From Methylophaga sp. (GTDB lineage: Bacteria > Pseudomonadota > Gammaproteobacteria > Nitrosococcales > Methylophagaceae), in assembly GCA_014762585.1 (NCBI GenBank), contig JABURN010000113.1:1-18781 (forward strand): a stretch of DNA of 18,781 nt, written 5' to 3'. The notes below the pieces were generated by a model. That model made no database searches and had not been told where the DNA came from. It saw nothing but the letters and a program-made list of their open reading frames with translations. Shown here piece by piece: positions 15,529 to 18,781 of the stretch. Position numbers and translations under genes: made by a program. Position 1 is the first letter of the stretch, and every line of letters starts with the position of its first letter.

Positions 15529-16527
15529 TTACTCGATTGCTGTCAGCGCAATTTTGCCTAGTGTACGGGCTTCACGCAATTGTTGATGGGCCTGAGTTAA
15601 TGTCTCGGCATTGATGGGCCCCAGTGTTTGTTTCAAAGTCGATTGAATCATGCCCTCATCCAGCATTTCAGCAATGCGGTTAAGCAACTGATGCTGGGCG
15701 GTGAGATCAGCGGTTTTATACATCGGCCGGGTGAACATGAATTCCCAGACGATACCGGCACTCTTTGTTTTCAGTTTATCGATATTGTGGTTCTGCTGAC
15801 TGGTGACAACAAAACAAATCAGGCCCTGCGGGGCGATGAGATCGGTGACCATTTCATAATAAGGATCCGTATCGCCAAGACAGAGAATGTAGTCGGGGTC
15901 AGCAATATTGAGTCGGCCATATTCTTCACTGAGATCGTGATGGTCGATAACATGATCAGCCCCCAGTTCACGACACCACGCGGCAGATTGCTCTCTGGAC
16001 GCGGTCGCTACGACATTGAGTTCAGCGACTTTTTTGGCCAGCTGGATTGCAATGGAACCGACGCCACCGGCAGCACCGATGATCAACAGGGTTTTACCCT
16101 TGTCGAGGTTGGGATAGATTTTCATTCTTGAGAAAAGCGCTTCCCAGGCGGTGATACTGGTCAGCGGCATGGCTGCTGCTTCAGGCGCGGAGAGCTTGCG
16201 TGGGGCAAAGCCGACAATGCGTTCGTCGACCAACTGGTGACTGGCATAGCAACCATCTCGGCTGATATCCCCGGCATAAAACACCTTGTCACCGACTTTG
16301 AACAACTCGCAGTCTCTGCCAGCGGCCAACACGGTTCCAGCAGCATCCCAACCGACGATTTTGGGTTGCTCGAGATTACCCTGGATACCTGCTTTCACCT
16401 TGGTGTCGACCGGGTTGACGGCAATCGCGTCGATGGCAATCAGTAAATCACGTCCCTCCGGCTCGGGCAGTTCACGTTCGATCAGTGTCGGGGCGGCGTC
16501 GGCCGCGGTATAACCGTATGCTTTCAT
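15529..16527 (-). CDS. Zinc-binding-type alcohol dehydrogenase family protein / NADPH:quinone oxidoreductase-like
   Basis: This is a medium-chain dehydrogenase/reductase (MDR) of 332 residues, most like the 'zinc-binding alcohol dehydrogenase family' related to quinone oxidoreductases (adh_fam_1 type). The N-terminal GroES-like domain has AIAVNPVDTKVKAGI at about 34-48 where true alcohol dehydrogenases have zinc-binding Cys/His, so it is probably zinc-free. PLTSITAWEALF at 121-132 and the nucleotide motif IIGAAGGVGSIAIQLAK at 149-165 define the Rossmann fold; NADPH is expected. I choose ATG 16527 over the upstream in-frame ATG at 16659 because GGAGA precedes it by about 8 nt, MKAYGYT is the usual start of the family and the extra 44 residues overlap the DUF1841 gene. 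No terminator is seen after it. Substrate unknown. Confidence 0.9.
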   Translation of the reverse strand: MKAYGYTAADAAPTLIERELPEPEGRDLLIAIDAIAVNPVDTKVKAGIQGNLEQPKIVGWDAAGTVLAAGRDCELFKVGDKVFYAGDISRDGCYASHQLVDERIVGFAPRKLSAPEAAAMPLTSITAWEALFSRMKIYPNLDKGKTLLIIGAAGGVGSIAIQLAKKVAELNVVATASREQSAAWCRELGADHVIDHHDLSEEYGRLNIADPDYILCLGDTDPYYEMVTDLIAPQGLICFVVTSQQNHNIDKLKTKSAGIVWEFMFTRPMYKTADLTAQHQLLNRIAEMLDEGMIQSTLKQTLGPINAETLTQAHQQLREARTLGKIALTAIE

Positions 16528-16591
16528 GGGCGCGTCTCCGGCTGTGTAAGCGAATCCTTTTGCTGAGAGCATAAAGGAAGAATGTTTCAGT

Positions 16592-17023
16592 CTAGGGCTT
16601 ATCCAGCAAGCGCTGCAATGCCCGTAGATATTCCGGTTCTGAGGGTGGCTGAGAATCACGTTGTGACTGCCACAGCATTTCTGCCAGACAGTCTATCATT
16701 GCATGTTCGCAGTCATGGTGATTGCCGTATTTTTGCAGCAGTTGCTGATACAGTTCGCGGATGCCGACGGGGCGGTCCGTGCTGACCTGCTCATGCAGGG
16801 AGATATGCAGTCCCATATGCAGGAAAGGGTTCGACTATCCGGCTTCGACGCTGAAGTCTTTATCGAGTTTATCCGGATCAGCCAGTAGCGCATGATATTC
16901 CGGATGCATCTCGATGATCTGCGCCAGCACCCGTTCGATGCCTTCCAGTGGCTGATTCGTCTGCATTTTGGACCAGACGTCGAAAAAGACCTGTCTCAGC
17001 TGTTGGCGGTTTTGTCCAAACAT
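16592..17023 (-). pseudogene. DUF1841 gene interrupted by one in-frame amber codon
   Basis: Two adjacent reading frames are one DUF1841 gene in the same frame. The first part starts MFGQNRQQLRQVFFDVWSK at ATG 17023 and runs 62 codons to ...DKDFSVEAG. Codon 63 (16837-16835) is TAG. The frame then continues with SNPFLHMGLHISLHEQV, which is the best-conserved part of the family, to a TAG at 16592. As I recall the family, the position is usually Gln (GQ[S/T]NPFLH), so a single CAG to TAG change explains it. Without the stop the protein would have 143 residues, the normal length. No frameshift or deletion is visible and the downstream part shows no decay, so the change is recent, suppressed, or a sequence error. 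The family's function is unknown. It starts one base after the nth stop, so it belongs to the rnf-nth transcript. Confidence 0.85.
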
Positions 17024-17024
17024 T

Positions 17025-17678
17025 TCAGGCGCAGCGGGCGGCACGCCGCTGTTGGTCGCGGAAAAAATCACACAGATGGCTGACGCAGCATTCACCGCAT
17101 TTGGGCTTACGGGCGGTGCAGACATAGCGGCCATGCAGAATGAGCCAGTGATGAGCATCAAGCATGTATTCGCTGGGAACGACTTTCATCAGCTTATCTT
17201 CAACGGCGCGAACAGTTTTGCCCTTGGCTAATCCGGTGCGGTTGGAGAGACGGAAGATATGCGTATCAACCGCCATGACCGGTTGTTTAAAGACCGTATT
17301 GAGAATGACATTGGCTGTTTTACGGCCGACGCCGGGTAAGGCTTCCAGTGCGGCGCGGTCCTGAGGCACCTCGCCACCATGCTGCTCCAACAGCATGCGG
17401 CAGGTTTTAATGACGTTTTCGGCTTTGCTGTTAAACAGGCCGATGGTCTTAATGTAGTGCTTGAGACCCTCTACGCCGAGATCGAGAATGGCTTGCGGCG
17501 TGTTGGCGACCGGATAGAGTTTATCCGTCGCCTTGTTAACACCGACATCGGTCGCCTGAGCCGACAGGATGACAGCCACCAGTAATTCAAACGGGCTGCT
17601 GTAATTGAGCTCCGTGGTAGGTGCCGGATTGTGCGCCTTCAGGGTGGCAAAAAACTCGCGCCGCTGAGCCTGATTCAT
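17025..17678 (-). CDS. nth: Endonuclease III (DNA glycosylase/AP lyase)
   Basis: Nth removes oxidised pyrimidines and cleaves the abasic strand in base-excision repair. The 217-residue length is close to E. coli (211). The helix-hairpin-helix LPGVGRKTANVILN is at 114-127 with catalytic Lys120, and catalytic Asp138 is in VDTHIFRLSNR. The [4Fe-4S] ligands are Cys187, Cys194, Cys197 and Cys203 in the C-x6-C-x2-C-x5-C spacing; all four are at the E. coli numbers. The C-terminal tail RDQQRRAARCA is Arg/Ala-rich and unlike E. coli, but lies beyond the cluster. It begins 5 nt after rnfE ends, reproducing the rnf(rsx)E-nth linkage of E. coli. Confidence 0.97.
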   Translation of the reverse strand: MNQAQRREFFATLKAHNPAPTTELNYSSPFELLVAVILSAQATDVGVNKATDKLYPVANTPQAILDLGVEGLKHYIKTIGLFNSKAENVIKTCRMLLEQHGGEVPQDRAALEALPGVGRKTANVILNTVFKQPVMAVDTHIFRLSNRTGLAKGKTVRAVEDKLMKVVPSEYMLDAHHWLILHGRYVCTARKPKCGECCVSHLCDFFRDQQRRAARCA

Positions 17679-17683
17679 CCTGC

Positions 17684-18370
17684 TTAACCTGCTGCCGGGG
17701 TTTCGACTTCAACCACACTGGCTTTGGGTTCGCGTTTCGCCAGCCGAATATCAATGCTGTTTTTGAGTGCGACGATCAGCCCCAGACCAATAAAGGCACC
17801 GGGCGGTAGCAGGGCCATCAGAAAACCGCGGTAGTCTTCAATGACGGTGATTGTCAGTCCACGCGATCCCTCACCAAACATCAGATAAGCCTGCGAGAAC
17901 AAGGTGCCCTGACCCAGCAGTTCACGCATAGCACCGAGCAGAATCAGCACAGCCGCGAAGCCCAGGCCCATCATCAGGCCATCGAGCAGTGCTGGACCCA
18001 CTGAATTACGGGCCGCGAAAGCTTCAGCGCGGCCGATAATGGCGCAGTTGGTCACAATCAGCGGAATGAAAATACCCAGAATCAAATACAGTTCATGGAA
18101 CCAGGCGTTCATTGACAGTTCAATGATAGTCACGATGGAAGCAATGATCATGACGAACACCGGTAGCCGGGCTTCATCAGGAATTTGATTACGCAAGAGT
18201 GAAATAATGCCGTTCGAGGCGACCAGTGTCAGGATAGTTGCAAGGCCCAGTCCCAGCCCGTTGATGACGGTGTTGGTAACAGCCAGTAACGGACACAGAC
18301 CCAGAAGCTGAACCAGTCCGGGATTATTTTTCCATAATCCGTCTACGATAATCTGCTTGTATGCGTTCAT
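17684..18370 (-). CDS. rnfE: Rnf electron transport complex subunit E
   Basis: RnfE (RsxE) is an inner-membrane subunit of the ion-pumping ferredoxin:NAD+ oxidoreductase Rnf; in E. coli the same complex reduces SoxR. The 228-residue product has six hydrophobic segments. Family landmarks are [19 protein letters not shown] near the N-terminus (about 15-33, with Cys26, a conserved cluster ligand), [26 protein letters not shown] at about 94-119 (with Cys108), and [14 protein letters not shown] near the end. Both half-repeats contain the Cys expected to bind the intramembrane iron-sulfur cluster. A soluble tail of about 20 residues follows. The ATG overlaps the rnfG stop as ATGA. Confidence 0.96.
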   Translation of the reverse strand: MNAYKQIIVDGLWKNNPGLVQLLGLCPLLAVTNTVINGLGLGLATILTLVASNGIISLLRNQIPDEARLPVFVMIIASIVTIIELSMNAWFHELYLILGIFIPLIVTNCAIIGRAEAFAARNSVGPALLDGLMMGLGFAAVLILLGAMRELLGQGTLFSQAYLMFGEGSRGLTITVIEDYRGFLMALLPPGAFIGLGLIVALKNSIDIRLAKREPKASVVEVETPAAG

Positions 18371-18781
18371 TTGGCTTCCTCCGTAACGGCGAACAGCTCA
18401 TCACGATGTTTGCGGAAATATTCCAGCGATTTTTTGACGGCAGCAACCACGGCGCGTGGCGTGATAGTGGCACCGGTAAACTGGTCAAATTCGCCGCCGT
18501 CTTTTTTCACTTTCCACTTGGATGCCGGCGGCTTGCCGAGTGACAGCCCCTCGAACTGCAGAATCCAGTCATCTTTTTTGACATCGATCTTATCGCCCAG
18601 GCCAGGTGTTTCCTTGTGATCAATGACACGAACTCCAGCCAGTTTACCGCTATGATAAATACCGACCAGCATTCTGATAGTGCAGGAGTAGCCGTCCGGT
18701 GCAATCACTGTCAGGACGACCGCCACTAGTTCGCCATTCTGGCGCGCCCGATCACCGGCAGTCGGCTCTACAGTGCCCAGC
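18367..18781 (-). CDS. rnfG: Rnf electron transport complex subunit G (5' end outside window)
   Basis: RnfG (RsxG) is the periplasm-facing flavoprotein subunit of Rnf, carrying covalently bound FMN. Only the last 137 codons are in the window; the frame is open to the right edge, so the N-terminal membrane anchor is missing. GTG 18726 is an internal Val, not a start, because the frame continues upstream in coding-like sequence (...[12 protein letters not shown]). Visible family signatures are [26 protein letters not shown], and the flavinylation motif [10 protein letters not shown], which fits the ApbE target D-x-x-[S/T]-G-A-T; the acceptor Thr is codon 18468-18466. A basic C-terminal helix follows (...[14 protein letters not shown]). 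It overlaps rnfE by 4 nt. The rest of the rnf operon should lie to the right. Confidence 0.95.
   Translation of the reverse strand, partial: LGTVEPTAGDRARQNGELVAVVLTVIAPDGYSCTIRMLVGIYHSGKLAGVRVIDHKETPGLGDKIDVKKDDWILQFEGLSLGKPPASKWKVKKDGGEFDQFTGATITPRAVVAAVKKSLEYFRKHRDELFAVTEEAK

Noticed and set aside
16528..16659. Extension of the dehydrogenase to an in-frame ATG at 16659
   Set aside because: The extra 44 residues overlap the DUF1841 gene and are not family-like; ATG 16527 has a GGAGA ribosome site.
16592..16837. General UAG recoding in this organism
   Set aside because: The normal end of the same gene is also TAG and recoding would extend the protein 39 codons into the next gene; other genes end in TAA or TGA, which is compatible with rare TAG but no proof of recoding.
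17024..17161. Extension of the DUF1841 gene to an in-frame ATG at 17161
   Set aside because: It overlaps the C-terminal coding region of nth, including the iron-sulfur cluster; family proteins start at MFGQNR, which corresponds to ATG 17023.
18367..18726. GTG at 18726 as start of a separate small FMN-binding protein
   Set aside because: The frame is open and RnfG-like up to the window edge; this is the truncated rnfG gene.

Overview
This window looks like chromosomal core sequence of a gammaproteobacterium, probably marine or otherwise salt-exposed. The evidence is an rnf...GE-nth gene order, comM-rep, a six-gene Mrp antiporter operon with fused A and B subunits, a DUF1841 gene (a family seen mainly in beta- and gammaproteobacteria) and a membrane-anchored class I cytochrome c. 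I cannot name the genus; a methylotroph or sulfur-oxidiser of the Piscirickettsiaceae type is only a guess. Base composition is even and coding is dense. I see no tRNA, rRNA, CRISPR array, insertion sequence or phage gene.

Layout. Positions 1-635 (-): 3'-truncated gene for an unrecognised lipoprotein. 805-1965 (-): DUF481-type outer-membrane barrel protein, with a rho-independent terminator behind it. 2145-5671 (+): comM and rep, overlapping by GTGA. 5756-8547 (+): a secreted His-rich DUF1775/YcnI-like protein followed by a TonB-dependent receptor, with a strong hairpin terminator between them and a bidirectional terminator after them. 14856-8617 (-): mnhAB-C-D-E-F-G and then yaiI, packed with overlaps or gaps of 0-3 nt. 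15437-14958 (-): cytochrome c with its own promoter and terminator. 16527-15529 (-): zinc-free quinone-oxidoreductase-type dehydrogenase. 18781-16592 (-): the tail of an rnf operon (rnfG partial, rnfE, nth) followed by a DUF1841 gene broken by one in-frame amber codon.

How the genes work together. Rnf (redox-driven ion pump) and Mrp (cation/proton antiporter) both manage transmembrane ion gradients. Nth rides on the rnf operon as it does in E. coli. ComM and Rep are both DNA motor ATPases made from one message. The DUF1775 protein and the TonB receptor form a plausible metal (copper?) acquisition pair.

Most of the window is ordinary, well-understood gene content. The two points most worth a second look are the single in-frame UAG in the otherwise intact DUF1841 gene and the DUF1775/TonB-receptor pair with its intercistronic terminator. 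I found no convincing sign of an entirely new system.
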